DNA from: Gimesia fumaroli
GTDB lineage: Bacteria > Planctomycetota > Planctomycetia > Planctomycetales > Planctomycetaceae
Reading direction: 5' to 3'
NCBI RefSeq assembly: GCF_007754425.1
Contig: NZ_CP037452.1
Coordinates: forward strand, 3,757,164-3,821,163
Length of the DNA stretch: 64,000 nucleotides
Shown piece after piece: positions 39,888 to 50,544 of this stretch; the stretch's first letter is position 1; each line of letters opens with the position of its first letter. The notes under the pieces were generated by a model. That model saw only the letters and a program-made list of their open reading frames with translations. It was not told the DNA's origin and did no database searches. The translations under genes were made by a program, and so were the position numbers.

Positions 39888-40748
39888 CTACTCTGCCCCA
39901 TATTTAGGCTGCCCGCCCCAGCCTAATTTACGATTGAGTCGGGAATAGTAGTTGAATCCCGGAATTCGCGCGAGCTTAAACGTGACCGATGCTTTGGTAA
40001 TTTCCAAGCGATCACCCGCTGAATAAGGAACCTTGATTTGCCCGTCAATGACCAGCATCGCCCCCTCGGGGACATTTGCAGCGGTCAAAGAGTAAAGGCA
40101 ATTCGCATTATCAACCAAAGGTCGATTCGATGGCGTATGCGGGCAAATCGGAGTGATCACAAATGCCTGCAGGTCCTGTTTCAGAATCGGGCCTCCTGCG
40201 GACAAACTGTGGGCAGTCGATCCAACGGGAGTGCTGATGATCAGCCCGTCTCCGCTGTAGGTAGTGACCAGTTCGTTATCCACAGCCAATTCGACATCAA
40301 TCATCGACAACGCCCCCGCCGAACTGATGACGACCTCATTCAGCCCGAGATAGGAATCGACGGTTCCATCTGCCTTAAAATGCTTACATTCAAACATTAG
40401 GTGTTCGACGATTTTGTATTTTCGCTCTAAAATCAAGGCGAAATTCTTACAGAATCCCTCCGGTGTCAGGTCTGCCAGAAAACCCAGCCGCCCAAGGTTG
40501 ACGCCGATCATCGGCAGTTGTTTGAGCCGCATCTGACGGCACGCTCTGAGAATGGCACCATCGCCCCCTAGGACAACGACCAGATCGACGTTCGAATCAT
40601 CGGGATAAAAATCTTCGATGATCGAAACCGCAGAGACGTAAACCGAGGATTGTGCTTGAAGGTGATTATGAATCTGTTCCCACGCCGATTGAATATGCGC
40701 GCTTTGGTCCCGTAACAGGAACATTAAATTAAGAGGCGAATCAGGCAT
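39888..40748 (-). CDS. nadK: NAD kinase
   Basis: The 286-residue enzyme phosphorylates NAD to NADP with ATP or polyphosphate. Signature blocks: VVLGGDGAILRA (catalytic GGDG with Asp), INVNLGRLGFL-like GVNLGRLGFLADLTP, and the STPVGSTAHSLSAGGPI substrate loop. Length is normal for the family. ATG 40748 starts MPDSPLNLMFLLRD. Cytoplasmic, core gene. Confidence 0.95.
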   Translation of the reverse strand: MPDSPLNLMFLLRDQSAHIQSAWEQIHNHLQAQSSVYVSAVSIIEDFYPDDSNVDLVVVLGGDGAILRACRQMRLKQLPMIGVNLGRLGFLADLTPEGFCKNFALILERKYKIVEHLMFECKHFKADGTVDSYLGLNEVVISSAGALSMIDVELAVDNELVTTYSGDGLIISTPVGSTAHSLSAGGPILKQDLQAFVITPICPHTPSNRPLVDNANCLYSLTAANVPEGAMLVIDGQIKVPYSAGDRLEITKASVTFKLARIPGFNYYSRLNRKLGWGGQPKYGAE

Positions 40749-41030
40749 GTTTTACTTTCAGCACAGAATCAAAGGGAGATGGACCCGGTCGTGTGTCAAG
40801 CATTATACGCGCCGATCCTGTGGTATCCAATGTCCCGAGTCCCGTTCTCGTGCAAGGCAGATCAGATTTGTAAGTAAAAATGAGTAGGATTTACCGCTTT
40901 CCGAGACTGTTCTCTTTAACAGCGAAACAAATCAGGAGATAGTTCGCGGAAACTGTGATTTTCTCGCAGGATCAGCTACGATAGTATTTTCAAGCAGAAT
41001 TTTCCTGACTTTCATCAATAAAGCGTTTTC

Positions 41031-41714
41031 ATGAATTATTTTGCGCACGGGATGAGGTTCGTCGATCGTCCCTATTATCTAGTGGGAACTGCCCTGCCCG
41101 ACCTGTTGGCGGTGGTTGATCGTCGCGTCCGTCTACGGATGAAAAATGTGATTCCATTTACCGGCGATGATTCAACCATTCAGGCCGAAGTAGCATCCGG
41201 AATCCAGCAACATCTGGAAGATGATCATTGGTTTCATTCCACGCAAGGCTTTCTGGAAACCAGCACCGATTTATCGCTCCTGTTCCGTAAACTCTTTGCC
41301 GACGATGAGTACGCACGGGTTGGATTTCTGGGGCATATTGTTACCGAGGTCCTGCTGGACGGCGTGTTAATGGATCAGAACCCCGGATTGATCGACCAGT
41401 ATTACGCAGCCTTCGAGCAGATTGATCCGGTGGAAATCGAACAGGCAACCAATAAAATGGCCACGAAAAATACGGATCAGTTAAAGCTTTGGCTGGTGCA
41501 TTTTTCTAAAGAAGGTTTTTTAAGAGATTACCTGGATTCACAAAGACTGTTGGTACGCTTGAATCAAGTGATGAAACGGGTCAAACTACAAGCATTACCT
41601 GCGGAAACTATTTCCATACTGAAGACAGGCCGAAGAATCGTAGAAAAGCGTCTCGACGATTTATTGCCGCCTGAGCATTTTGAATCTCAATTGATTGAAA
41701 GAAAACAACTATGA
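41031..41714 (+). CDS. Unknown protein, distantly ACP-phosphodiesterase-like
   Basis: The 227-residue helical protein has the early MNYFAHG, then HLEDDHWFH and FLGHIVTEVLLDGVLMD. This order of His/Asp-rich helices recalls AcpH (acyl carrier protein phosphodiesterase), but identity is low. Cytoplasmic. Coupled to the next gene (stop TGA and start ATG overlap as ATGA, 41711-41714), so the two may act in one pathway. Confidence 0.5.
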   Translation: MNYFAHGMRFVDRPYYLVGTALPDLLAVVDRRVRLRMKNVIPFTGDDSTIQAEVASGIQQHLEDDHWFHSTQGFLETSTDLSLLFRKLFADDEYARVGFLGHIVTEVLLDGVLMDQNPGLIDQYYAAFEQIDPVEIEQATNKMATKNTDQLKLWLVHFSKEGFLRDYLDSQRLLVRLNQVMKRVKLQALPAETISILKTGRRIVEKRLDDLLPPEHFESQLIERKQL

Positions 41715-42553
41715 AGTACGGCTTGAATATGCTGCTTTGGACATCCGATGTGAATGAATCGCATTTTGGACTGCTGGAACAGATTAAAGGCTGGGGCTAC
41801 GACGGCGTCGAGCTGCCGATTTTCGAAGCCGATGAAAAGAAGTTTTCGCAGGTTGGCAAAAAACTGTCTGAATTAGGTTTAGAGTGTACTGCCGTCACAG
41901 TCTGCACGCCTGATGAAAATCCCATTTCCCCCGATGCGAAAATCCGTGAAGCCGGCCTGGAACGACTGAAACGCATGCTCGATATGTGTGCCGCTTCAGG
42001 AGCCACTCATATCTGTGGGCCGATTCACTCTGCTTTGGGTGAATTCACCGGCGCCGGACGGACTGCCGACGAATGGAACTACGGCAAAGAGACCTTGGCG
42101 AAAGCAGCCGACTATGCACAAACTCTTAACGTGACTCTCGTCTGCGAATATTTAAATCGCTTCGAATGTTATTTCCTGAACTGTGCAGAAGACTGTGCTC
42201 AGTTCACACGCGAAGTGAATCATCCGAACCTGAAGATGATGTACGATTCGTTCCACGCGAACATTGAAGAGAAATCAATCACTGGGGCCGTCAAAGCCTG
42301 TGCTGATCAGATGGTACATGTCCACATTTCTGAAAACGATCGCTCCACTCCGGGTGAAGGCGGCGTGAACTGGGACGAAACGTTTTCTGCTCTGAAAGAA
42401 GTCAACTACGATGGCTGGTTGATGATTGAAGCCTTCGGACTGGCATTGCCCGACCTGGCAGCCGCCACTCGCATCTGGCGGAAGATGTTCCCGTCAGAAG
42501 AGCATTTAGCAACCAAAGGTCTGGAATTTATGAAAACCCGCTGGGAAGGATAA
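41711..42553 (+). CDS. Sugar phosphate isomerase/epimerase (TIM barrel)
   Basis: The 280-residue protein fits the AP-endonuclease-2-like TIM barrel (D-psicose/tagatose 3-epimerase group). Metal ligands are in LVCEYLNRFE (Glu), MMYDSFHANI (Asp), HVHISENDR (His) and WLMIEAFG (Glu). Such enzymes isomerise free or phosphorylated sugars in the cytoplasm. Substrate is unknown; the adjoining gene does not identify it. It ends before the bidirectional terminator at 42577-42614. Confidence 0.85.
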   Translation: MKYGLNMLLWTSDVNESHFGLLEQIKGWGYDGVELPIFEADEKKFSQVGKKLSELGLECTAVTVCTPDENPISPDAKIREAGLERLKRMLDMCAASGATHICGPIHSALGEFTGAGRTADEWNYGKETLAKAADYAQTLNVTLVCEYLNRFECYFLNCAEDCAQFTREVNHPNLKMMYDSFHANIEEKSITGAVKACADQMVHVHISENDRSTPGEGGVNWDETFSALKEVNYDGWLMIEAFGLALPDLAAATRIWRKMFPSEEHLATKGLEFMKTRWEG

Positions 42554-42576
42554 CGTTCCCGAGCTTTGAATCAAAA

Positions 42577-42614
42577 TGGAGTAAACATTGTGCTGAATGT
42601 TTACTCCATTTTTT
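42577..42614. terminator. Terminator between the epimerase and glmM
   Basis: 13-bp perfect stem (TGGAGTAAACATT / AATGTTTACTCCA, 42577-42589 and 42596-42608) with loop GTGCTG, then six T (plus strand). The minus strand also reads an A-rich/T-run, so it can stop both convergent genes. Confidence 0.85.
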
Positions 42615-42619
42615 ATATC

Positions 42620-43969
42620 TCAACCAACCGCTTTTTCGACAATTTCCATCGCCGTGTTACAGAGCGTTTCCGCTGCTGCCTGCTGTGGTGCTTCTGCAAT
42701 CACACGAATGATCGGCTCCGTATTACTGGCTCTGACTTGAACCCAGCGGTCATCCCAGTCCAGTCGCAGGCCGTCACCCGAAGAAGCAGTCGCGTCATTG
42801 AAATGGCTTTCGAGTGCTTTGCAGGCATTGTCAACCTGCTCGCGCGGGCAGGTGATTTTGTTTTTGACAATGCTGTATTGAGGCAGCGAATCGGCCCAGG
42901 CACTCAATGTTTGACCAGATGCGGCTAGGCCCGCCAGCACATATGCCATGCTGACATAACTGTCGCGGACGTATCCCACCTTCGGGTCGATTACGCCCCC
43001 GTTTCCTTCTCCGCCGATGATCGCGGTTTCCTGTTTCATTTTGGCACAGACGTGTGCTTCTCCCACATACGAGCGGAAAAAAGGAGAGTTGTATTTCGTA
43101 GCAATATCCGCTGTCACGCGGCTGGTCGAACCGTTCACGACGATCGGGCCGGGAGTTCGCGCCAGAACATAGTCAGCTCCCAACGCCAGCGTCAGTTCCT
43201 CACCGATATAGCGACCGGTTTCATCCACAATCGCCAGTCGGTCGGCGTCTGGATCTTGGGCAAAACCAGCGTCTGCTTTGTGCTTGACGACTGCTTCAGA
43301 GAGCCCCGTCAGATTCTCTTTGAGCGGTTCCGGGGTATGATCGAACTGACCGTCTGGTGTACCGCCCAGAACGATGACTTCGCAACCGAGGGCTTCCAGT
43401 AATTGAGGCGTCGCCACTCCGCCTGAACCATGATTGCAGTCCAGAACCACTTTGAACTTCCGTTGCTGGATCTGCTCGACATCCACCAGTTCCAGCACAC
43501 GGACAATATGTGGGCCGGCAGCATTTTCATAAACTTCCAGAGTCCCGAGTTCATCCCACGAAACATAGTTGAATTTTTCGTTGTTGAGCACATCCAGCAG
43601 TTGCTCGCCCTGCTCCCGGTTATAGACGGAACCTTCCGCCGAAAAGGGTTTCAATCCGTTCCAGGGAATCGGATTGTGACTGGCCGTGATTTGAATCCCC
43701 CCCGCTGCTTTGAGATGTGTCACGAGCACGCCGCATGTGGGAGTCGTCGCGATGCCCGCATCAACGACCCGGCAGCCTGTCGAAATCAGGCCGGCGATGA
43801 CCGCGTGTCGTACCATTTCTCCGCTGGCTCTGCCGTCACGGGATAAAACGACTGTCCCTTTGTTGGCGATCGTGCCCACTGCTGCGGCGAAACGCGTTAA
43901 ATAGTCGGGCGTCAATCCATTCCCCACAACGCCTCGCAAACCGGAAATACTGAGAATCCGTTCCGACAT
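42620..43969 (-). CDS. glmM: Phosphoglucosamine mutase
   Basis: The 449-residue phosphohexomutase converts glucosamine-6-P to glucosamine-1-P for peptidoglycan or lipid A-type UDP-GlcNAc. N-terminus MSERILSISGLRGVVG, active-site phosphoserine loop TASHNPIPWNGLK, metal-binding loop DPDADRLAIV, and sugar-binding GEGNGGVID are present. ATG 43969 is chosen because the family starts there; the frame is open to 44056. A phosphoglucomutase/phosphomannomutase role cannot be excluded from sequence alone. Confidence 0.88.
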   Translation of the reverse strand: MSERILSISGLRGVVGNGLTPDYLTRFAAAVGTIANKGTVVLSRDGRASGEMVRHAVIAGLISTGCRVVDAGIATTPTCGVLVTHLKAAGGIQITASHNPIPWNGLKPFSAEGSVYNREQGEQLLDVLNNEKFNYVSWDELGTLEVYENAAGPHIVRVLELVDVEQIQQRKFKVVLDCNHGSGGVATPQLLEALGCEVIVLGGTPDGQFDHTPEPLKENLTGLSEAVVKHKADAGFAQDPDADRLAIVDETGRYIGEELTLALGADYVLARTPGPIVVNGSTSRVTADIATKYNSPFFRSYVGEAHVCAKMKQETAIIGGEGNGGVIDPKVGYVRDSYVSMAYVLAGLAASGQTLSAWADSLPQYSIVKNKITCPREQVDNACKALESHFNDATASSGDGLRLDWDDRWVQVRASNTEPIIRVIAEAPQQAAAETLCNTAMEIVEKAVG

Positions 43970-44074
43970 GGTATGTACCTGCTCAAGAAAAAAGAGTTGT
44001 CCTGTCACTTTGAGATGATTTGGGAAAACCATAATGCAGACGACTTGAAATGACAATCCCGACTCTCAAAGAAA

Positions 44075-44782
44075 TCAGCGGATGTGTTCAGGTAACACCC
44101 ATTCTTCGGCCTGCTGCTGGCATTCAGAAACCCGTTGTCTGGTGAGCTCCAGTAATTCTTTTTCCGCCCCCCGCTCACAATAGTCCCTGACCAGAGTCGA
44201 GGGAATTGGTTCGCCGAATATCACTCGCACCGGGCGCGGACGCAGAAAGTAAGCCCCGCGGGGCAATGCATGAAACGCGCCCGCGATCCCAATCGGATAG
44301 ATGGCGCAATCGGTTCGCTTCAATAAGGCTAAAAATCCTGGCTTGAAACGCTGGACTTCGCCATCTTCAGTTCGTGTTCCTTCTGGAAAGATACCAACAA
44401 AGTTTCCGTTTTCAATATTCTGAATGGCAGCACGAAAGCTGGTAGAACTGGCTGCGCGACGGCTGATCGGAATCACAAATTCATATCGCAGAAACGGTCC
44501 CAGGATCGGAATTCGAAATAGCGAGTCGCGGGCCATAAAGCTGACCGGGCGGTTGAGTGGGAGGCCAATCAGCAACGGGTCCAGAAAACTCTGGTGATTG
44601 CTGACCATTAAGCCTCCCACCTCTGCCGGCAAATGCTCTTTTCCGCGCGATTGATAGCGCAACCAGAACGCAAAGATCACCTGCAGGATCCATTGAAACA
44701 GGATCCAGGGAAGGTTTCTACGATTACGTTTCCGTGGAGAAACGGGATTCAATTCAGCCAATTGACTCTGCCTCTCAATCAA
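44075..44782 (-). CDS. PlsC-like 1-acyl-sn-glycerol-3-phosphate acyltransferase
   Basis: The 235-residue protein has an N-terminal hydrophobic segment (about 25-45), then the acyltransferase motifs NHQSFLD (H-x4-D), FPEGTR and VGIFPEGTRTEDG context. It would acylate lysophosphatidate in the inner membrane. The open frame starts with TTG 44782; a second TTG at 44761, preceded by GAGAGG, is as good. It overlaps the sialidase gene end by 8 bases if the longer start is used. Confidence 0.85.
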   Translation of the reverse strand: MIERQSQLAELNPVSPRKRNRRNLPWILFQWILQVIFAFWLRYQSRGKEHLPAEVGGLMVSNHQSFLDPLLIGLPLNRPVSFMARDSLFRIPILGPFLRYEFVIPISRRAASSTSFRAAIQNIENGNFVGIFPEGTRTEDGEVQRFKPGFLALLKRTDCAIYPIGIAGAFHALPRGAYFLRPRPVRVIFGEPIPSTLVRDYCERGAEKELLELTRQRVSECQQQAEEWVLPEHIR

Positions 44783-45851
44783 TCTCTTTGAGTTGCAGCT
44801 TCGCAGGATCGAGGACCACGTGTTTGACCAATTCCCGTTTCCAGGTGTAAGTGATATGCACTTTGCCGTCGTCTGTTTGAATTACAGCCGGATAAGAATA
44901 CTCCCCTTTCTGGTTTTCCAGAACCAGACCGGTTTTCCAGTGTTTCCCATCAGAAGAAATCGCAACATGCAACGGGCTTCTGCCTCGGGTGGTCGGGTTA
45001 TAAACTAAGAGAGCACGGCCATCTTTGAGAGTCACCGCATCGGTTCCACTGTTGGGGTTGGGGAGTGTCGTCTCTGTGACTTCGCTCCAGGAGCGTCCTT
45101 CATCATCCGACCAGGCTTCGACGATCTTTCCCCCTTTACTTCGGCAGAGAATCTGCAAGCGATCTCCATAACGGAGCACCGAAGGCTGGATTGCCGCCAT
45201 TTTCTTGCCATCGTTGAGGGGACCGGTGCGATGCCAGGTTTTGCCCAGGTCAGGAGTCCATTCCATCTGCAACTGCCAACCATCATGTTCGGTACTGGCC
45301 GGGCAGAGCAGTGTTCCGTCTGCCAGCAGAAACGGCTTATTCTTGACAGGGCCGACAAAGCCGTCCGGCAGGCGTTTGGCGGGGCCCCAGGTCTTGCCGT
45401 TATCATGAGAAACTTTGAGCATTCCCCACCATTCGCTGGGATTCGGACCGACTTTGTAAAACAATAACAACGTTCCCGGTTTCGTCTGAAACAGCACCGG
45501 ATTCCAGCAAGGCCAGCGTTTCGAAGCATTTTTTACGCCGTTGGCAACACTGACGGGAGCAGCCCAGCCATTTCCCTCGTTCCGAGACAACCAGATTTCT
45601 ACATCCGGGTTCTTTTCCGCGGTCCCACCAAAAAAGGCACAGACCAGACCTTCTGGAGTTTCTGCGATTGTTGAGGCATGGCACGAAGGAAATGAAGCGT
45701 CGTCATAAACGAATTCCTGCATTACCAGTCCGGGCTGGTCAGGTGTCGTGGCTTTAGGATCTTTTCCCATAGAAACGGCTGTCGCACTAAATCCAAGATA
45801 CCCAGACAATAATAGCAGGGAGAGCGTTTTGACGGTCAGCAGGCGTGGCAT
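44775..45851 (-). CDS. Secreted sialidase/BNR-repeat protein (second)
   Basis: The 358-residue protein has a signal peptide (about 1-29) and BNR-like repeats with Asp boxes SHDNGKTWG, TPDLGKTWH and SDDEGRSWS. The overall layout resembles GH33-like propeller proteins such as those at 23993-25177. ATG 45851 starts at the signal peptide; the frame is open to 45893 from a TTG. Extracytoplasmic. Overlap with the acyltransferase gene suggests they share a transcript. Confidence 0.78.
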   Translation of the reverse strand: MPRLLTVKTLSLLLLSGYLGFSATAVSMGKDPKATTPDQPGLVMQEFVYDDASFPSCHASTIAETPEGLVCAFFGGTAEKNPDVEIWLSRNEGNGWAAPVSVANGVKNASKRWPCWNPVLFQTKPGTLLLFYKVGPNPSEWWGMLKVSHDNGKTWGPAKRLPDGFVGPVKNKPFLLADGTLLCPASTEHDGWQLQMEWTPDLGKTWHRTGPLNDGKKMAAIQPSVLRYGDRLQILCRSKGGKIVEAWSDDEGRSWSEVTETTLPNPNSGTDAVTLKDGRALLVYNPTTRGRSPLHVAISSDGKHWKTGLVLENQKGEYSYPAVIQTDDGKVHITYTWKRELVKHVVLDPAKLQLKEID

Positions 45852-47562
<1,711 letters not shown>

Positions 47563-47599
47563 TTCCAGAGTTCTGAGTACGAGTTTTGATTTTGAAACC

Positions 47600-47632
47600 A
47601 GGAGCCGGCTGCGAAAAAAACGGCCGGTTCCT
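47600..47632 (+). terminator. Possible terminator after metY
   Basis: 10-bp stem AGGAGCCGGC / GCCGGTTCCT with one G-T pair (47600-47609 and 47623-47632), followed by GATTTTC. The T run is short. Confidence 0.45.
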
Positions 47633-47761
47633 GATTTTCAAACAAGTTTACCGATGTTTTGCGACTTACCTGACGATAAATCTTTAAACCAACACAGAGA
47701 AGGTCCATCGATTCGCTTGTCGGATGATTTTCAGCGAACTAAAATACGAAAAATAATAAAC

Positions 47762-47838
<77 letters not shown>

Positions 47839-47839
47839 T

Positions 47840-47874
47840 AAAGCCATGACTCACAACGAGTTATGGCTTTTTTT
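47840..47874 (+). terminator. tRNA-Lys terminator on the left (island-supplied) side
   Basis: 8-bp stem AAAGCCAT / ATGGCTTT extended by ACTC / GAGT, then a T run. Matches the terminator after the displaced tRNA end at 49648-49685, with changes in the loop and inner stem. Confidence 0.7.
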
Positions 47875-47929
47875 GTTTGGCTGTTTTGTATCTAATTTAT
47901 GCGATTTTGATTGTGTATCTACTGCGTGC

Positions 47930-47943
47930 TAATCAGTAGGTTC
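47930..47943. repeat. Third partial copy of the att core
   Basis: TAATCAGTAGGTTC repeats 14 bases of the anticodon-arm part of the core, 92 bases inside the left end. It could be a remnant of an earlier integration or excision. Confidence 0.5.
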
Positions 47944-48108
47944 AATCTCTTTTCAGATGCTCTTAATTACTGCGATGGACTTCATCTTTCTATCTGCCAA
48001 ATGCAAAACTCAAACAACAACTATCTGCTCATTCATATATTTTATTCTGGTTTTGAATTCATATAATTTGAAAGACTTATTGCGGACATAATCAGAAAGA
48101 GAACATCA

Positions 48109-49026
48109 ATGCTGAAATACAAAACTTGTTTGTTGTTGGGGGCAGGTGCTAGCCAACATCTTGACTTTCCTCTAGGTTTTAAATTAAAGCAGGATATGCT
48201 TGCTGAGCTTGCAAGATTGAGAAAGCTTTCATCTGAAGATCTGCCAGATGTTTATAAAACAAATGATTTTGATAAAAACAAAATCAATAAGCTATATAAA
48301 GGTTTGCTCTACTCTGACTGTCCTTCTCCTGATGTTTTTTTAGAGAAGAATCCTGAGTACATGAAAATCGGGAAATACTTGATTTGTCTGAAATTAGTCG
48401 AATATGAAATAGAAGATAAATTTATTACACATGCTGGCTGGTATGAACAACTAAGATCAGCACTTAAGGTAGACTCACCTGAAAAACTAAAAGACAACAG
48501 ACTGTCAATAGTTACTTTCAACTATGATAGGTCTCTGGATGCATGGCTTCACCAATATATAGAAAATGAATTCAGACTAAGTTCTGATGAAGCATGGAAG
48601 ATCTTTAATGAATCAATAGAAATTGTTCACGTTCATGGAGTTCTAGGCAAATATCCTGACTTCACATACGGAGATAAAAACAAAATATTCAAACGATCTC
48701 AATCAATCAAAATTGTTTCTGAAGCAGATTCACAACAAGAAGAATTTGAAAAGGCATCTCGCCTTTTGAAAAATTCTGAAAGAGTAATTGTTTTTGGTTT
48801 TGGGTTTGCCACAGAAAACGTTGAGAGACTTGATTATTTTGAAAAGAAAGAGCTTGAAGAAAGAAAGGTTCTTATTGCTGCAGGACCGTTTACAGGAGGA
48901 GCAGCGAGAGATGCTTTAGATGAATGGCTCGGTCAATGGGGACTAATACGAGGAAGACATTTTTATCAAGTAACGGCAAATGAGATATTTAGTTCACATA
49001 GGAATCCTTTTTCCAACACGAACTAA
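48109..49026 (+). CDS. SIR2-like NAD-binding protein, probable defence effector
   Basis: The 305-residue protein has the SIR2 Rossmann features: LLLGAGASQHLDFPLG (GAGAS 11-15), VTFNYDRSLDAWL (137-146), the catalytic-type His in VHVHG (174-176), and VIVFGFGFATENV (226-238). Bacterial stand-alone SIR2-like proteins of this kind are phage-triggered NADases in known defence systems (for example DSR, ThsA and SIR2-HerA); homology to a specific one is not shown here. No membrane segment or extra domain. ATG 48109 with AAAGAGA upstream. The AT-rich codon use suggests recent acquisition. Confidence 0.78.
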   Translation: MLKYKTCLLLGAGASQHLDFPLGFKLKQDMLAELARLRKLSSEDLPDVYKTNDFDKNKINKLYKGLLYSDCPSPDVFLEKNPEYMKIGKYLICLKLVEYEIEDKFITHAGWYEQLRSALKVDSPEKLKDNRLSIVTFNYDRSLDAWLHQYIENEFRLSSDEAWKIFNESIEIVHVHGVLGKYPDFTYGDKNKIFKRSQSIKIVSEADSQQEEFEKASRLLKNSERVIVFGFGFATENVERLDYFEKKELEERKVLIAAGPFTGGAARDALDEWLGQWGLIRGRHFYQVTANEIFSSHRNPFSNTN

Positions 49027-49287
49027 TTTTTAATGAAGAATCACATTAGCATGCGAAAGTAACTCAAATCTGAAGGGCTTAATTTCTTTGACGGATAAAA
49101 TTGTATTCAGTACTTCACAATTCAACATGGGGGCAAAAAGCTCTGGATATGATTGACCTGATAACATTCAACTTCTAACGAATTTGCTATAAATGCTTTA
49201 TATTTATGGTTGATAAATATTCACTAAGTGTTGAGAATGTTTCCATCGTGTTTAGTTCAATAAAAATACATGAATGGAGTAAACAAA

Positions 49288-49497
49288 ATGGAAGTTAGAA
49301 ATGGCGAAATAATTCTTATTGATCCATCTGAAGGTACAGGCGGACAATATCCTATTGGTTTAGATCAATGTGAAACACCAGAAGCGATATTAAGTTTCGT
49401 TCGGCACTTATGTGATAAGCAATGGGTAACCCGAAAACAGATACAATTTTTCGTTAATGCAGCAACCGAACAGCATGGTATAAACATAGATGTATAA
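49288..49497 (+). CDS. Unknown small protein, island cargo
   Basis: The 69-residue soluble protein has beta then helical sequence, with no known family and no Cys. ATG 49288 is preferred over 49270 because GGAG lies 8 bases upstream of 49288. It starts 261 bases after the SIR2-like stop on the same strand. It could be a regulator, antitoxin-like partner or sensor of the SIR2-like effector, but nothing in its sequence proves it. Confidence 0.5.
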   Translation: MEVRNGEIILIDPSEGTGGQYPIGLDQCETPEAILSFVRHLCDKQWVTRKQIQFFVNAATEQHGINIDV

Positions 49498-49519
49498 TGC
49501 TTGTTTTTATCAGTTAAGC

Positions 49520-49557
49520 GTATCTAATTCGTGCCATTTTTTAGAAAAATTAGATAC
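49520..49557. repeat. Inverted repeat GTATCTAATT, candidate arm-type site
   Basis: GTATCTAATT (49520-49529) and AATTAGATAC (49548-49557) form a 10-bp inverted repeat 40-77 bases inside the right att core. The same decamer lies at 47888-47897, 50 bases inside the left end, with a related GTATCTAC at 47915-47922. Repeated short sites near both ends suggest integrase or excisionase arm sites; the inverted pair could alternatively be a terminator after the small gene. Confidence 0.5.
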
Positions 49558-49596
49558 AAGAAGTGCTGTTTTCCAGTTAGAAAACGAATATGTTCG

Positions 49597-49646
49597 CTGA
49601 CTCTTAATCAGTAGGTTCTAGGTTCGATTCCTAGCGGGGGCACTTT
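49597..49646 (+). repeat. attR: displaced 3-prime part of tRNA-Lys
   Basis: Identical 50 bases to 47789-47838 but without a 5-prime half, so not a working tRNA. This is the original chromosomal tRNA end, pushed to the right by integration. The following CAAAGCCATAACTC reads like the tRNA terminator of the ancestral site. Confidence 0.88.
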
Positions 49647-49647
49647 C

Positions 49648-49685
49648 AAAGCCATAACTCAAACCGGGTTATGGCTTTTGTTTTT
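49648..49685 (+). terminator. Ancestral tRNA-Lys terminator, now outside the island
   Basis: 11-bp stem AAAGCCATAAC / GTTATGGCTTT followed by a T-rich run. Shares the stem with 47840-47874. Confidence 0.7.
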
Positions 49686-49758
49686 GGATCAAGGCCGGGA
49701 TCAGCCTGATGTCTGACTCTCGCGCGATCCTGTGGATTTCTGAACGCCCGCATTATTT

Positions 49759-50109
49759 TCATCTCTGAACTTCGGTAACATCCTGCTGAAGAAATTGGTC
49801 TTGATTGCATCGCGTCCTTCGGCATGATGATGCGGAGATAAAGTCGGGCGCGCGAGTGAGCACCTTAGATTCAGTTATCATTTTCAAACCACTGAGAAAA
49901 TCAGCACTATGAAACCCGCTTGTTTCAGCAAGATTTGTCAAACCACTGCTCCCATGCACCTCATTTATCAAACGATATCGCAACGCTTCATTCCGCATTC
50001 CTGGTGCTTCATAAAGACTTCCCAGACGATCACATGTCGTTTGCAAACGAAATATGCGGTTCCACATTGACTCCCCTACGCCATTCACGATGATCTTACT
50101 CACAAACAT
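49759..50109 (-). CDS. Doubtful small gene of 116 residues
   Basis: An open frame starting at ATG 50109 with AAAGAGAT just upstream could give a 116-residue protein (SKIIVNGVGE ... NRIFRLQTTCD). The upstream extension to 50340 has no coding character. No family; low certainty. The remaining stretch to 50544 holds no gene I can support. Confidence 0.25.
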   Translation of the reverse strand: MFVSKIIVNGVGESMWNRIFRLQTTCDRLGSLYEAPGMRNEALRYRLINEVHGSSGLTNLAETSGFHSADFLSGLKMITESKVLTRAPDFISASSCRRTRCNQDQFLQQDVTEVQR

Positions 50110-50544
50110 GATTATCTCTTTCACACATCCAGGCCGAGACCAGCGAGCGGGAACATGACAAATCAACAAACAATACCAGCCCATGATTTCAAACAAAAAA
50201 AGTAGATCGCGGCCCTGGGTGGCCCCTGCCTGGCGATATTCCAATTTACTGATGGATTGGAACCAGCTTACACCAACAATCATGCGCGACGTCCGCCGTC
50301 GTCTGAACGTTTGGCAACAAGCCAAGCTACCGGCAAACAAATCCTATCAGATCTCACCAGCAGCATCAGAGATGAACACGCCTCACCAGACGTGAATAAA
50401 CCGCCCCCGGTAAACATGACCGGCACTGGTGCTTTTGCAATGAACGTGTCAGTGCTGATCGTCGATCACACCGGACCGCGGGAGCAAACTGGCAAAAAAC
50501 ACGGTAGTACCATTCGTCGCTGACACATCCAAACTATTGAGCTT
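50110..50544. other. Gap of 435 bases, no supported gene
   Basis: Overlapping short open frames on both strands (for example 50257-50523, plus) have no start signal or family resemblance. It separates the right end of the island from the operon at 50545-52655. Confidence 0.5.

Noticed and set aside
50110-50340. Upstream extension of the open frame at 49759-50109
   Set aside because: No start signal and no protein-like character between 50110 and 50340.
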